In this document: positions 54,313 to 63,767 of the stretch, piece after piece
How positions within the stretch are numbered: the first letter of the stretch is position 1
Layout: each line of letters opens with the position of its first letter
Assembly (NCBI RefSeq): GCF_907163135.1
Contig: NZ_CAJQUA010000001.1
Location: 1,441,001 to 1,505,000 of the forward strand
Direction: 5' to 3'
Source of the DNA: Brachymonas denitrificans
GTDB taxonomy: Bacteria; Pseudomonadota; Gammaproteobacteria; Burkholderiales; Burkholderiaceae_C
DNA: 64,000 nucleotides
Position numbers and translations under genes: made by a program
Notes under the pieces: generated by a model
What the model was told of the DNA's origin: nothing
Database searches by the model: none
What the model saw: the letters and a program-made list of their open reading frames with translations, nothing else

Positions 54313-56904
54313 TCAGGCAGAAACGCCCTTCGCCACTTCGGCATACTCCTCGATCTGGTCGAAGTTCATGTAGCGGTACACGCTGGCCTTGTCGGCATCG
54401 ATGATGCCCATTTCGGCCTGGTACTCTTCCACGGTCGGGATGCGGCCCAGCTTGGAGCAGATGGCTGCCAGCTCGGCGCTGCCCAGATACACATTGGTGT
54501 TCTTGCCCAGACGGTTCGGGAAGTTGCGGGTGGACGTGGACATCACGGTCGCGCCTTCACGCACCTGCGCCTGGTTGCCCATGCACAGCGAGCAGCCCGG
54601 CATCTCGGTACGCGCACCAGCGGTACCGAAGGCGGCGTAGTGGCCTTCCTTCATCAGCTCGTTCTGGTCCATCTTGGTCGGCGGAGCGACCCACAGCTTG
54701 ACCGGAATGTCGCGCTTGCCGCCCAGCAGCTTGGCTGCGGCGCGGAAGTGGCCGATGTTGGTCATGCAGGAACCGATGAAGGCTTCATCGATCGGGGTGC
54801 CGGACACTTCGGACATGAACTTGGCGTCATCCGGGTCGTTCGGGCAGCAGACGATGGGCTCCTTGATATCGGCCAGATCGATCTCGATAACGGCGGCGTA
54901 CTCGGCGTCGGCATCGGCTTCCAGCAGCTGCGGGTTGGCCAGCCACTGCTCGACCTTCTCGATACGGCGCTGCAGCGTCTTCGCGTCCTGGTAGCCATCG
55001 GCGATCATGTTCTTCATCAGCACGATGTTGGAGTTCAGGTACTCGATGACCGGTTCCTTGTTCAGCTTGATCGTGCAGCCGGCAGCGGAACGCTCGGCGG
55101 AAGCGTCGGACAGCTCGAACGCCTGCTCCACCTTCAGATCCGGCAGACCTTCGATTTCCAGCACGCGGCCGGAGAAGATGTTCTTCTTGCCGGCTTTTTC
55201 AACGGTCAGCAGGCCGGCCTTGATGGCGTACAGCGGAATGGCATGCACCAGGTCACGCAGGGTCACGCCGGGCTGCATTTCGCCCTTGAAGCGCACCAGC
55301 ACGGATTCGGGCATGTCCAGCGGCATCACGCCGGTGGCCGCACCGAAGGCCACCAGGCCGGAGCCGGCCGGGAAGCTGATGCCGATCGGGAAGCGGGTGT
55401 GGCTGTCGCCGCCGGTACCGACGGTGTCGGGCAGCAGCAGACGGTTCAGCCAGCTGTGGATCACGCCGTCGCCCGGACGCAGGGCCACGCCGCCACGGCT
55501 GCTGATGAACTGCGGCAGTTCGCGGTGCATCTTGGCATCGACAGGCTTCGGATAGGCGGCAGTGTGGCAGAAGGACTGCATCACCATGTCGGCGCTGAAG
55601 CCCAGGCAGGCCAGATCCTTCAGTTCGTCGCGCGTCATCGGGCCGGTGGTGTCCTGGCTGCCGACGGTGGTCATGCGCGGTTCGCAGTAGGTACCCGGAC
55701 GGATGCCCTGGCCTTCCGGCAGACCGCAAGCGCGACCCACCATCTTCTGTGCCAGCGTGAAGCCCTTGCCGGTATCAACCGGAGCCTTGGGCAGACGGAA
55801 GGCGGTGGAAGCCGGCAGACCCAGCGCCTCACGCGCCTTGGCGGTCAGGCTGCGACCGATGATCAGGTTGATACGGCCACCGGCGCGCACTTCGTCCAGC
55901 AGCACGTCGCTCTTCAGGGCGAAGTCGGCAATCTTCTCGCCACCCTTCTCAATCTTGCCCTCGTAGGGGTAGATGTCGAGCACATCGCCCATTTCCATCT
56001 TGGTCACGTCGACCTCGATCGGCAGGGAGCCAGAGTCTTCCTGGGTGTTGAAGAAGATCGGAGCGATCTTGCCGCCCAGCGTCACGCCGCCAAAGCGCTT
56101 GTTCGGCACGAAGGGGATGTCCTGGCCGGTAGCCCAGATCACGCTGTTGGTGGCGGACTTGCGGCTGGAGCCGGTACCAACCACGTCACCCACGTAGGCC
56201 ACGATATGGCCCTTCTTCTTCAGGTCTTCGATGAACTGGATCGGACCGCGCTTGCCATCTTCCTCGGGCTTGAAGGCCGCGTCGGGACGGGTGTTCTTCA
56301 GCATCGCCAGATAGTGCAGCGGGATGTCGGGGCGGCTCCAGGCGTCGGGAGCGGGAGACAGGTCGTCGGTGTTGGTTTCGCCCGGCACCTTGAACACGGT
56401 CACGGTGATCTTCTGTGCCACTTCGGGACGGCTGGTGAACCACTCGGCATCGGCCCAGCTCTGCAGCACTTCCTTGGCCTTGGCATTGCCGGCCTTGGCC
56501 TTGGCTGCCACGTCGTTGAAGTAATCGAACATCAGCAGGGTCTTCTTCAGGCCTGCAGCCGCGATATCCGCAACCTCGGCATCATCCAGCAGCTCGATCA
56601 GCGGATGCACGTTGTAGCCACCAACCATGGTGCCCAGCAGTTCGGTCGCCTTGGCCTTGCTGACCAGGCCGACCTGGATGTCACCGTGGGCCACGGCGGC
56701 CAGGAAGCTGGCCTTGACCTTGGCGGCGTCGTCCACGCCCGGGGGCACGCGGTGGGTCAGCAGATCCACCAGGAAAGCTTCCTCGCCCGCCGGCGGGTTC
56801 TTGATCAGCTCGATCAGTTCGGACGTCTGCTTGGCGTCCAGGGCCAGCGGCGGGATGCCGAGTGCGGCACGCTCGGCCACATGGTCACGGTAGGCTTTCA
56901 ACAT
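54313..56904 (-). CDS. acnB: Aconitate hydratase B
   Basis: Isomerises citrate to isocitrate in the TCA cycle; the apo-form of AcnB binds mRNA in other bacteria. 863 residues. The HEAT-like N-terminal domain (~1-160) is present. 4Fe-4S cysteines lie in [10 protein letters not shown] and [31 protein letters not shown] is the substrate/active-site loop. AGGAGAACCACC precedes the ATG. Last gene of the mdh / citE-like / exported-protein / acnB string on the minus strand. Probably regulated by the GntR protein encoded upstream. Confidence 0.98.
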   Translation of the reverse strand: MLKAYRDHVAERAALGIPPLALDAKQTSELIELIKNPPAGEEAFLVDLLTHRVPPGVDDAAKVKASFLAAVAHGDIQVGLVSKAKATELLGTMVGGYNVHPLIELLDDAEVADIAAAGLKKTLLMFDYFNDVAAKAKAGNAKAKEVLQSWADAEWFTSRPEVAQKITVTVFKVPGETNTDDLSPAPDAWSRPDIPLHYLAMLKNTRPDAAFKPEEDGKRGPIQFIEDLKKKGHIVAYVGDVVGTGSSRKSATNSVIWATGQDIPFVPNKRFGGVTLGGKIAPIFFNTQEDSGSLPIEVDVTKMEMGDVLDIYPYEGKIEKGGEKIADFALKSDVLLDEVRAGGRINLIIGRSLTAKAREALGLPASTAFRLPKAPVDTGKGFTLAQKMVGRACGLPEGQGIRPGTYCEPRMTTVGSQDTTGPMTRDELKDLACLGFSADMVMQSFCHTAAYPKPVDAKMHRELPQFISSRGGVALRPGDGVIHSWLNRLLLPDTVGTGGDSHTRFPIGISFPAGSGLVAFGAATGVMPLDMPESVLVRFKGEMQPGVTLRDLVHAIPLYAIKAGLLTVEKAGKKNIFSGRVLEIEGLPDLKVEQAFELSDASAERSAAGCTIKLNKEPVIEYLNSNIVLMKNMIADGYQDAKTLQRRIEKVEQWLANPQLLEADADAEYAAVIEIDLADIKEPIVCCPNDPDDAKFMSEVSGTPIDEAFIGSCMTNIGHFRAAAKLLGGKRDIPVKLWVAPPTKMDQNELMKEGHYAAFGTAGARTEMPGCSLCMGNQAQVREGATVMSTSTRNFPNRLGKNTNVYLGSAELAAICSKLGRIPTVEEYQAEMGIIDADKASVYRYMNFDQIEEYAEVAKGVSA

Positions 56905-56979
56905 GGTGGTTCTCCTGAGGTTGGTATGAAGGGCCGCGCCTTCTTGCGGAAGACGCAGCCGGCCTCAACCTGCCCGCTA

Positions 56980-57582
56980 TCAGCGCAGCAGGTCGACGGG
57001 TCGTTGTTGCAGCTCGCGGTCGCGCGCTGCTTGTTGCGGGTTCTGGCAGCCATCGGCCACGCGTTCGCCACGTTTCTGGTCCATCAGCATGGATTTGTTG
57101 CCGAGCTGCAGCCAGGTCGCGCCATTGGCACGATCTTCCAGGCGCACCACGCCGGTGGTGGTGGGAACCTGGTGCATGGTATAGGTCAGACCTTTGCCGT
57201 TGCTGACCTGATACATGGTCGGGCGGGCGGGATCCTGGGTGATCGTCACTGCGCTGCCCAGTTCGCAGCGCATGGTGCCGGTGAACACAGTGCCGGCAGG
57301 CGGAGCCGGGAAAGGCGTGCCCGGACCGGGAATGCTCGCCACGGGCGCGCTGGCACCCGTGATCGGGTTCACAGCCAGACGTTCGCGCAGCTTGCTCGGC
57401 GCTTTCTTCGCCGGATCCGCCTTCCTGGCAACCGGCTTCTTCACGGCCTTCCGGGCGGCCGGCTTGCTGGCAGTCTTGGCTGCCGCAGCTTTCTTGGCCG
57501 GAGCCTTGGCAGGCGTGGTGGCAGCCATCGCGCCGGAAGCAGCAATCATTGTGGCAGTCAGTGCGATCAGGGTCTTTTTCAT
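56980..57582 (-). CDS. Exported protein with Lys/Ala-rich linker and C-terminal beta domain, function unknown
   Basis: 200 residues. Signal peptide MKKTLIALTATMIAASGAMA. Residues ~22-66 are a Lys/Ala/Pro repeat (KAPAKKAAAAKTASKPAAR). Residues ~95-180 look like a small beta domain (TGTMRCELG, TMYQVSNGKGLTYTMHQVPTTTG, ATWLQLGNKSMLMDQKRGERVADGC) with two cysteines that could form a disulfide, reminiscent of MliC-type lysozyme inhibitors, but I could not confirm that. It lies between the citE-like gene and acnB, an odd place for an envelope protein. Confidence 0.78.
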   Translation of the reverse strand: MKKTLIALTATMIAASGAMAATTPAKAPAKKAAAAKTASKPAARKAVKKPVARKADPAKKAPSKLRERLAVNPITGASAPVASIPGPGTPFPAPPAGTVFTGTMRCELGSAVTITQDPARPTMYQVSNGKGLTYTMHQVPTTTGVVRLEDRANGATWLQLGNKSMLMDQKRGERVADGCQNPQQAARDRELQQRPVDLLR

Positions 57583-57634
57583 GGATACCTTTCAGTCATT
57601 GAAACGGGACAACCGATTATCAAATCAGTCCCTG

Positions 57635-58627
57635 TCACGCAAAGTATTTCAGCATGCCTTGTGGTAACAATTTGCCAGTCGCGTGTGCACGCTCCAACAC
57701 CTGCCAGTAGTAGCGGTAGCTGGCACGATCATGCAGCTTGCCCTTGTGGCTGACGGGCGCCCACTGGGCTGCCATCGCAGCCTCGGTAATGGCCACCGCG
57801 GTATCGATTTCCGCCTCGGTCGGCGCAAATGCGGCCAGGATCGGACGAATCTGGCTCGGATGGATGCTCCACATGCGGGTGTAGCCCAGTTCGGCGGCCG
57901 CACGATGGGCCGCATGGCCGATCGCCTCGGTATCGCTGAACTCTGTCACCACGCAGTGGGATGGCGTCTTGCCATAGGCATGACAGGCCGAGGCAATCTG
58001 CAGCTTGGCCTGCACCACCAGCGGATGGGTGAACTGGCCCTGCAGGCCCATGGCCTCGCCGGGGATGGCGCCACCGTGGGCAGAAACGAAATCCATCAGG
58101 CCGAAGCTGATCGACTGCACGCGCGGATGGGCAGCTATTTCGAAGGCGTTGTGCACGGCTAGCGGGGATTCCACCAGCACCTGCAGCGGCAGCGCGCTGC
58201 CACCCGCCGCATCCACATGGCGCACGGCCATCTCCACGTCTGCGACCGAGTCCACCTTGGGAATCATCACGTGGCACCAGCGGTCGGCCGCCTGGCCCAC
58301 CAGCTTTTCCACATCGGCGGCAAAGGCGGGATGGTCGACCGGGTGCACACGCACCGCCACACGGGCCTCGGGGGCGGCATCGCGGGCCACGGCCAGTACC
58401 AGATCTGCGTGCTCAGCCTCGCCACCAACGGGTGCGCCGTCCTCGCAATCCAGCGTCACGTCGAACATGCACGCGCCGAATTCCTCGCTCATTTCGGCCT
58501 GCAGCTGCAGGCTCTTGCGCATGCGTACCTCGACGCCGCAATAGTGGTCGCACACCGGCAGCAATCCGGTGGCGCCCTGGGCATCCAGCAGAACTTCGCG
58601 GGGATGGGCCGTCGTGGTGTCAGTCAT
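57635..58627 (-). CDS. HpcH/HpaI aldolase/citrate lyase family protein (CitE-like)
   Basis: 330 residues, TIM-barrel CoA-ester lyase family. Markers: [23 protein letters not shown] with the metal-binding acidic cluster, [33 protein letters not shown], and [14 protein letters not shown] at the CoA site. Relatives include malyl-CoA and citramalyl-CoA lyase and CitE. With no citD/citF partners, a stand-alone acyl-CoA lyase is likely; the substrate is unknown. Position between mdh and acnB suggests a link to malate/acetyl-CoA or itaconate-type metabolism. The start MTDTTTAHP is family-like. Confidence 0.88.
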   Translation of the reverse strand: MTDTTTAHPREVLLDAQGATGLLPVCDHYCGVEVRMRKSLQLQAEMSEEFGACMFDVTLDCEDGAPVGGEAEHADLVLAVARDAAPEARVAVRVHPVDHPAFAADVEKLVGQAADRWCHVMIPKVDSVADVEMAVRHVDAAGGSALPLQVLVESPLAVHNAFEIAAHPRVQSISFGLMDFVSAHGGAIPGEAMGLQGQFTHPLVVQAKLQIASACHAYGKTPSHCVVTEFSDTEAIGHAAHRAAAELGYTRMWSIHPSQIRPILAAFAPTEAEIDTAVAITEAAMAAQWAPVSHKGKLHDRASYRYYWQVLERAHATGKLLPQGMLKYFA

Positions 58628-58756
58628 GGCGGGCTTGCAGCAATCGGGTTGGGGTTGCACACATCACGTACAGGCTGCGGGCACCACCCCGAAAGGGCTG
58701 CCCTGCTCTCCTGCAATGGCATCCGTCCGCTGGCGAAACACCAGGGGGTGGACACA

Positions 58757-58802
58757 CTTCCAGCCAAGCACTGTGCACGGGGACGCAATACTTGGCTGGA
58801 AG
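58757..58802. repeat. 12-bp perfect inverted repeat between mdh and the citE-like gene
   Basis: CTTCCAGCCAAG (58757-58768) and CTTGGCTGGAAG (58791-58802) flank 22 bases. A further near-perfect palindrome (arms GTCCTG and CAGGAC, CCCGCGGG centre; one mismatched pair) lies at about 58802-58823. These folds would form in the mdh-citE transcript. Confidence 0.6.
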
Positions 58803-58835
58803 TCCTGACCCGCGGGCCAGGACAACCTTGGCAAT

Positions 58836-58857
58836 GCCTGCCGGCAAACCGGCAGGC
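58836..58857 (-). terminator. Hairpin just after mdh
   Basis: Arms GCCTGCCGG (58836-58844) and CCGGCAGGC (58849-58857) with a 4-base loop, 14 bases beyond the mdh stop. No T-tract, so possibly partial termination or 3'-end protection of mdh mRNA. Confidence 0.55.
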
Positions 58858-58871
58858 CGCACATCGCCGGA

Positions 58872-59858
58872 TTACAGCAGGTGCTTGACGCCGTCTTCCT
58901 CGCCCTTGAGCTCGTCCAGCGTCTTGTTGATGCACTGCTGGCTGAACTCGTCGATCGGCAGGCCTTCGACGACCTTGTACTCACCGTTCTCGCAGGTGAC
59001 CGGGAAGCCGAACATCACGCCTTCGGGGATGCCGTACCAGCCTTGGGACGGGATGCCCATGGTGACCCACTTGCCGTTGGTGCCCAGGGCCCAGTCGCGC
59101 ATGTGGTCGATGGCGGCGTTGGCAGCGGAAGCCGCGGAGCTCAGGCCGCGTGCCTCGATGATGGCGGCGCCGCGCTTGCCCACGGTGGGCAGGAAGGTGT
59201 TGCGGTTCCAGTCTTCATCGTTGATCATGTCCTTCACGGACTGGCCGTCGATGGTGGCGAAGCGGTAGTCGGCGTACATGGTGGGAGAGTGGTTGCCCCA
59301 CACGGCCAGCTTCTCGATGCTGGACACCGGCTTGCCGGTCTTCTCGGCGATCTGGCTGGCAGCACGGTTGTGGTCCAGGCGCAGCATGGCGGTGAAGTTC
59401 TTGGCCGGCAGGCTGGGCGCACTCTTCATGGCGATGTAGGCGTTGGTGTTGGCCGGGTTGCCCACCACCAGCACCTTGACGTTGCGGTCAGCCACGGCGT
59501 CCAGGGCCTTGCCCTGCGCAGTGAAGATCTGGGCGTTGGCAGCCAGCAGGTCGGCACGCTCCATGCCGGGGCCGCGCGGACGGGCGCCCACCAGCAGCAC
59601 GTACTGGGCATCCTTGAAGGCGGTCATCGGGTCGGAGTGTGCTTCCATGCCGGCCAGCAGCGGGAAAGCGCAATCCTGCAGCTCCATCATCACGCCCTTG
59701 AGCGCGTTCTGGGCCTTTTCGTCGGGGATTTCCAGCAGCTGCAGGATGACCGGCTGGTCCTTGCCCAGCATTTCGCCGGAAGCAATGCGGAACAACAGGG
59801 CATAGCCAATCTGGCCAGCAGCGCCGGTAACGGCCACGCGAACGGGGGTCTTGCTCAT
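58872..59858 (-). CDS. mdh: Malate dehydrogenase (NAD)
   Basis: 328 residues of the cytosolic-type MDH used by many betaproteobacteria. The Rossmann motif [18 protein letters not shown], the arginine loop [16 protein letters not shown], the [13 protein letters not shown] block and catalytic [12 protein letters not shown] are present. The start MSKTPVRVA is chosen; upstream codons are not family-like. A promoter is predicted 120-150 bases upstream next to an 18-bp palindrome. First gene of the minus-strand TCA string, so it probably has a long leader. Confidence 0.98.
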   Translation of the reverse strand: MSKTPVRVAVTGAAGQIGYALLFRIASGEMLGKDQPVILQLLEIPDEKAQNALKGVMMELQDCAFPLLAGMEAHSDPMTAFKDAQYVLLVGARPRGPGMERADLLAANAQIFTAQGKALDAVADRNVKVLVVGNPANTNAYIAMKSAPSLPAKNFTAMLRLDHNRAASQIAEKTGKPVSSIEKLAVWGNHSPTMYADYRFATIDGQSVKDMINDEDWNRNTFLPTVGKRGAAIIEARGLSSAASAANAAIDHMRDWALGTNGKWVTMGIPSQGWYGIPEGVMFGFPVTCENGEYKVVEGLPIDEFSQQCINKTLDELKGEEDGVKHLL

Positions 59859-59981
59859 GGAATGGTCTCCAGTTAGAAAAGTCGAAACAGCTGCACCGGC
59901 CGCCTGCCGGTCACCGCCGGAAATCGGGAAAGTTGCCTCTGCAACCGGCCATGCGAGACAGCCCCGCCGCAAAGTGCGCAT

Positions 59982-60011
59982 AGTGTAACGCCGATTGTGA
60001 CATTCGGTCAA
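59982..60011 (-). promoter_or_regulatory. Predicted sigma-70 promoter for mdh
   Basis: On the minus strand -35 TTGACC (complement of 60006-60011), 18-bp spacer, -10 TACACT (complement of 59982-59987). The -35 lies eight bases from the 18-bp palindrome. Confidence 0.7.
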
Positions 60012-60040
60012 TTTGTCTTATATCTTATATAAGATATGAT
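60012..60040 (+). promoter_or_regulatory. Predicted promoter for the gntR gene
   Basis: -35 TTTGTC (60012-60017), 17-bp spacer, -10 TATGAT (60035-60040). The spacer and part of the -10 are covered by the palindrome, consistent with autorepression. Confidence 0.5.
60020..60037. promoter_or_regulatory. 18-bp perfect palindrome, probable GntR operator
   Basis: ATATCTTATATAAGATAT is fully self-complementary and strikingly AT-rich in GC-rich DNA. It lies between the divergent mdh and gntR genes and overlaps or abuts both predicted promoters. The neighbouring GntR regulator is the obvious ligand. Confidence 0.75.
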
Positions 60041-60106
60041 TTATCATTCGTGCTTGCCGCCACACCCGCGGGCAAACCCACCTTGTTTCACCCTCGCAGA
60101 GCCGCC

Positions 60107-60913
60107 ATGCCAGACCTTTCCCCAGTGCCTTCCGACGCCGCCGTGGCGGACACCGGCGCTGCGGTCGCCGCGCCGCTGGCGCAGCCCGCACCCTCCTTCA
60201 GCCCGCTCTACCAGCAGATCAAGCAGGCCATCCTGCACAGCCTCGAAGCCGGCGAATGGAAGCCGCTCGAGGCCATCCCCAGTGAAATGGAACTGGCCAA
60301 GCGCTACGGCGTCAGCCAGGGCACGGTGCGCAAGGCCATCGACGAACTGGCGGCCGAAAACCTGGTGGTGCGCCGCCAGGGCAAGGGCACCTTCGTCGCC
60401 AGCCACAACGAGCGCCACGTCGAATACCGCTTTCTGCGCCTGCATCCCGACAGCGGCACGGTATCGGCCGAAGGCCCGGCCCAGCGCACCATCATCGAGT
60501 GCAGGCGCACGCGCGCCCATGCCGAACTGGCCCGCACCCTGGGCCTGCAGCCCGGCGATACCGTGGTGCAGATCCGCCGCCTGCTCACGCTCGGCGGCGC
60601 GCCCACCATCCTCGAAGACATCTGGCTGCCGGCCCAGCTGTTCAAGGGCCTCTCGGCAGACATGCTGACCAGCCACCAGGGCCCCACCTATGCGCTGTTC
60701 GAGAAGGAGTTCGGTGTGCGCACCATCCGCGCCGAGGAGCAGGTGCGCGCCGTGCTGCCCGACGAAGGCCAGGCCGAACTGCTCGCCATCAGCACCGTCA
60801 CCCCGGTGCTGCAGGTGGACCGCGTCAGCTACACCTACAATGATGCCCCGGTAGAGGTGCGCAAGGGCCTATACCGCACCGACACACACTATTACAAGAA
60901 CACGCTAAGCTGA
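60107..60913 (+). CDS. GntR-family regulator, HutC/FadR-like, of the TCA gene cluster
   Basis: 268 residues. Winged-helix domain ~47-115 (SPLYQQIKQAIL, EMELAKRYGVSQGTVRKAIDELAAENLVVRRQGKGTFV) and a UTRA-type ligand domain ~120-265 (HutC subfamily; GDTVVQIRRLLT, LEDIWLPAQLF, DRVSYTYNDAPVEVR). An N-terminal Ala/Pro extension precedes the DNA-binding part. It sits between divergent mdh and downstream sdhCDAB, so it probably senses a TCA or related metabolite. Ligand and sign of regulation are unknown. Confidence 0.92.
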   Translation: MPDLSPVPSDAAVADTGAAVAAPLAQPAPSFSPLYQQIKQAILHSLEAGEWKPLEAIPSEMELAKRYGVSQGTVRKAIDELAAENLVVRRQGKGTFVASHNERHVEYRFLRLHPDSGTVSAEGPAQRTIIECRRTRAHAELARTLGLQPGDTVVQIRRLLTLGGAPTILEDIWLPAQLFKGLSADMLTSHQGPTYALFEKEFGVRTIRAEEQVRAVLPDEGQAELLAISTVTPVLQVDRVSYTYNDAPVEVRKGLYRTDTHYYKNTLS

Positions 60914-60924
60914 TCCCCGGACAG

Positions 60925-60939
60925 CGTATGCACCATACG
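60925..60939. promoter_or_regulatory. Inverted repeat CGTATG-CAC-CATACG upstream of sdhC
   Basis: Six-bp perfect arms (60925-60930, 60934-60939) in the 206-base gap between gntR and sdhC, 12 bases after the gntR stop. Could be an operator for the sdh genes or part of a gntR 3' structure. It is unlike the 60020 palindrome. Confidence 0.4.
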
Positions 60940-61119
60940 TCACTAACTGAATGCAAACTTACGCACAACCCGGCGAAACCCCGCGTTTTTTCATAATTGC
61001 GCCAAAACGGCGCGCGCAAGCCCGCCCCATGTCCTAAAATCGGCGATTGCTCTTGTAACGCTTTTTGCGTGGCGTCACACTTGCGCCATTCTGGATTGTT
61101 GACTCTCAAAAGGCCTCCC

Positions 61120-61557
61120 ATGACAACTACCTCCAAACCCTCCCAGCGGCCCGAGTTCCGCAACATCGGTCTTGCGGACATCACCGTGGGCTACCGCCTG
61201 CCGCTGGCCGGCAAAATGTCCATCCTGCACCGCGTCAGCGGCGCGCTGATGTTCCTGCTCCTGCCCTTCGTCGTCTGGCTGTTCGACAACTCGATCTCCT
61301 CGCAGGTGTCGTACGAGAAGTTCACCGCCCTGTTCAACGGCGGCCTGGGCATGCCCGGCTGGTTCTACAAGCTGATCGCGCTGGCCCTGATCTGGGCCTT
61401 CCTGCACCACCTGATCATGGGCGTCCGCTTCCTGATCATGGATGTGAACCACGAGCTGATCAGCAAGCAAGGTGGTCGCACGTCCGCCATGATCGTGCTG
61501 GTCCTGAGCATCGCACTGACCGTGGTGCTGGGCGCCAAGCTGTTCGGCCTGTACTGA
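61120..61557 (+). CDS. sdhC: Succinate dehydrogenase cytochrome b556 subunit
   Basis: 145 residues, three hydrophobic helices, membrane anchor of complex II and part of the heme b/quinone site. The block SILHRVSGALMFLLLPFVVW is the SdhC signature; LHHLIMGVRFLIMD carries candidate heme-ligand histidines. The start MTTTSKPSQRPEFRNIGLADI is family-like. First gene of sdhCDAB; 22 bases before sdhD. Confidence 0.95.
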   Translation: MTTTSKPSQRPEFRNIGLADITVGYRLPLAGKMSILHRVSGALMFLLLPFVVWLFDNSISSQVSYEKFTALFNGGLGMPGWFYKLIALALIWAFLHHLIMGVRFLIMDVNHELISKQGGRTSAMIVLVLSIALTVVLGAKLFGLY

Positions 61558-61579
61558 TTTCAAGCAAAAGGAAACTCCC

Positions 61580-61945
61580 ATGTCTGTCAACTACGGCTAC
61601 AAACGCCTCACTACCGGTGCCCACTACGGCGGGCGTGACTGGATCGCGCAGCGTGTCACCGCTGCCCTGATCGTGCTGTTCACGCTGGTGCTGCTGCTCT
61701 CCGTGCTGTTCACGTCGGGCCCCATCAGCTACGACACCTGGGCCGGCATCTTCGCCCCCCAGTGGATGAAATTCCTGACCCTGATCACCATCCTGGCCCT
61801 GGCCTGGCATGCCTGGATCGGCGTGCGCGACATCTGGATGGACTACGTCAAGCCGACCGGCATCCGCCTGGCACTGCATGTGTTTACGATCGTATGGCTG
61901 CTGGGTTGCGCCGGCTGGGCGATCCAAGTTCTGTGGAGAGTGTAA
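61580..61945 (+). CDS. sdhD: Succinate dehydrogenase hydrophobic anchor subunit
   Basis: 121 residues, three helices. HYGGRDWIAQRVTAALIVLFTL at the start and WHAWIGVRDIWMDYVKPTG carry the SdhD histidine/arginine/aspartate residues for heme and quinone. AAGGAAAC precedes the ATG. The stop lies three bases before the sdhA ATG. Confidence 0.95.
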   Translation: MSVNYGYKRLTTGAHYGGRDWIAQRVTAALIVLFTLVLLLSVLFTSGPISYDTWAGIFAPQWMKFLTLITILALAWHAWIGVRDIWMDYVKPTGIRLALHVFTIVWLLGCAGWAIQVLWRV

Positions 61946-61948
61946 AAA

Positions 61949-63754
61949 ATGACTTCGATTCCCCAATCCCTGCCCCGCCGCAAGTTTGACGTCGTCATCG
62001 TCGGTGCCGGCGGCTCCGGCATGCGCGCCTCGCTGCAGCTGGCCCGCGCTGGCCTGAACGTGGCCGTGCTGACCAAGGTTTTCCCGACCCGTTCCCACAC
62101 CGTGGCCGCCCAGGGTGGCGTGTCCGCTTCCCTCGGCAACATGAGCGAAGACAACTGGGAATGGCACTTCTACGACACCATCAAGGGTTCCGACTGGCTG
62201 GGTGACCAGGACGCGATCGAATTCATGTGCCGCGAGGCCCCGAAGGTCGTGTACGAGCTCGAGCACTTCGGCATGCCGTTCGACCGCAACCCCGATGGCA
62301 CGATCTACCAGCGCCCGTTCGGCGGCCACACCGCCAACCACGGCGAAAAGCCCGTACAGCGCGCCTGCGCAGCGGCTGACCGTACCGGCCATGCCATGCT
62401 GCACACGCTGTACCAGCAGAACGTTGCTTCCCGCACCAATTTCTTCGTCGAGTGGATGGCCCTCGACCTGGTCCGCGATGCCGACGGCGACGTGGTGGGC
62501 GTGACCGCCCTCGAAATGGAGACCGGCGAGGTCTACATGCTCGAAGCCAAGACCACGCTGCTGGCTACCGGTGGTGCCGGCCGTATCTTCGCCGCTTCCA
62601 CCAACGCCTTCATCAACACCGGTGACGGTCTGGGCATGGCGGCTCGCGCCGGCATCCCGCTGCAGGACATGGAATTCTGGCAGTTCCACCCCACCGGCGT
62701 GGCCGGTGCCGGCGTGCTGCTGACCGAAGGCTGCCGCGGCGAAGGCGCCATTCTGCTGAACAGCGAAGGCGAGCGTTTCATGGAGCGCTATGCGCCCACG
62801 CTGAAGGATCTGGCTCCGCGTGACTTCGTGTCCCGCTCGATGGACCAGGAAATCAAGGAAGGTCGCGGCTGCGGTCCCAACAAGGACTACATCCTGATGA
62901 AGCTGGACCACCTGGGTGCCGAAACCATCCGCAAGCGCCTGCCGTCCGTGGAAGAAATCGGCCACAACTTCGCCAACGTCGACATCACCAAGGAGCCGAT
63001 CCCGGTGGTGCCCACCATCCACTACCAGATGGGTGGCATCCCCACCACCATCAACGGCCAGGTGGTCGAGTACATCAACGGCGAGAACCGCATCGTCAAC
63101 GGCCTCTACGCCGTGGGTGAGTGCGCCTGCGTGTCGGTGCACGGCGCGAACCGCCTGGGCACCAACTCCCTGCTCGACCTGCTGGTGTTCGGCCGCGCGG
63201 CCGGCAACCACATCGTGCAGTTCAACGACAAGAACAAGGAGCACAAGCCGCTGCCGGCGAATGCTGCCGACTTCACCCTGTCGCGCCTGGCCAAGCTGGA
63301 AAGCAACACCTCCGGCGAATACTCGCAGGACATCGCCAACGACATCCGTGCCACCATGCAGCAACACGCCGGCGTGTTCCGCACCCAGGCCAGCATGGAC
63401 GAAGGCGTGCAGAAGATTGCCGCCATCCGCGATCGCGTGGGCAACATCATCCTGGAAGACAAGTCCAAGGTGTTCAACACCGCCCGCGTCGAAGCACTGG
63501 AAGTCGCCAACCTGATGGAAGTGGCCCAGGCCACCATGGTGTCTGCCGCTGCCCGCAAGGAATGCCGTGGCGCCCACACCGTGTACGACTACGAGCATCC
63601 GGCCGACCACCCCACCGCTCCGCTGGGCCGTGACGACGTCAACTGGCTCAAGCACACCCTGTGGCACAGCGAAAGCAACAGCCTGAGCTACAAGCCCGTG
63701 AACCTGAAACCCCTGACGGTTGAATCCGTGCCACCGAAGGTCCGTACCTTCTGA
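61949..63754 (+). CDS. sdhA: Succinate dehydrogenase flavoprotein subunit
   Basis: 601 residues, catalytic subunit oxidising succinate to fumarate. FAD Rossmann motif [18 protein letters not shown]; the covalent-FAD histidine in [17 protein letters not shown]; active-site [21 protein letters not shown]; and C-terminal REHTYPE-like block with R-K-E-C-R-G-A-H. Three bases after sdhD and 13 before sdhB, so clearly one operon. Confidence 0.98.
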   Translation: MTSIPQSLPRRKFDVVIVGAGGSGMRASLQLARAGLNVAVLTKVFPTRSHTVAAQGGVSASLGNMSEDNWEWHFYDTIKGSDWLGDQDAIEFMCREAPKVVYELEHFGMPFDRNPDGTIYQRPFGGHTANHGEKPVQRACAAADRTGHAMLHTLYQQNVASRTNFFVEWMALDLVRDADGDVVGVTALEMETGEVYMLEAKTTLLATGGAGRIFAASTNAFINTGDGLGMAARAGIPLQDMEFWQFHPTGVAGAGVLLTEGCRGEGAILLNSEGERFMERYAPTLKDLAPRDFVSRSMDQEIKEGRGCGPNKDYILMKLDHLGAETIRKRLPSVEEIGHNFANVDITKEPIPVVPTIHYQMGGIPTTINGQVVEYINGENRIVNGLYAVGECACVSVHGANRLGTNSLLDLLVFGRAAGNHIVQFNDKNKEHKPLPANAADFTLSRLAKLESNTSGEYSQDIANDIRATMQQHAGVFRTQASMDEGVQKIAAIRDRVGNIILEDKSKVFNTARVEALEVANLMEVAQATMVSAAARKECRGAHTVYDYEHPADHPTAPLGRDDVNWLKHTLWHSESNSLSYKPVNLKPLTVESVPPKVRTF

Positions 63755-63767
63755 TCCGGAGTTTTCC

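Noticed and set aside
54640-57753. Very long open frame antisense to acnB on the plus strand (>1000 codons)
   Set aside because: It is the mirror of a strongly biased high-GC gene, has His/Gln/Gly-rich composition, no family motifs, and acnB on the other strand is unambiguous.
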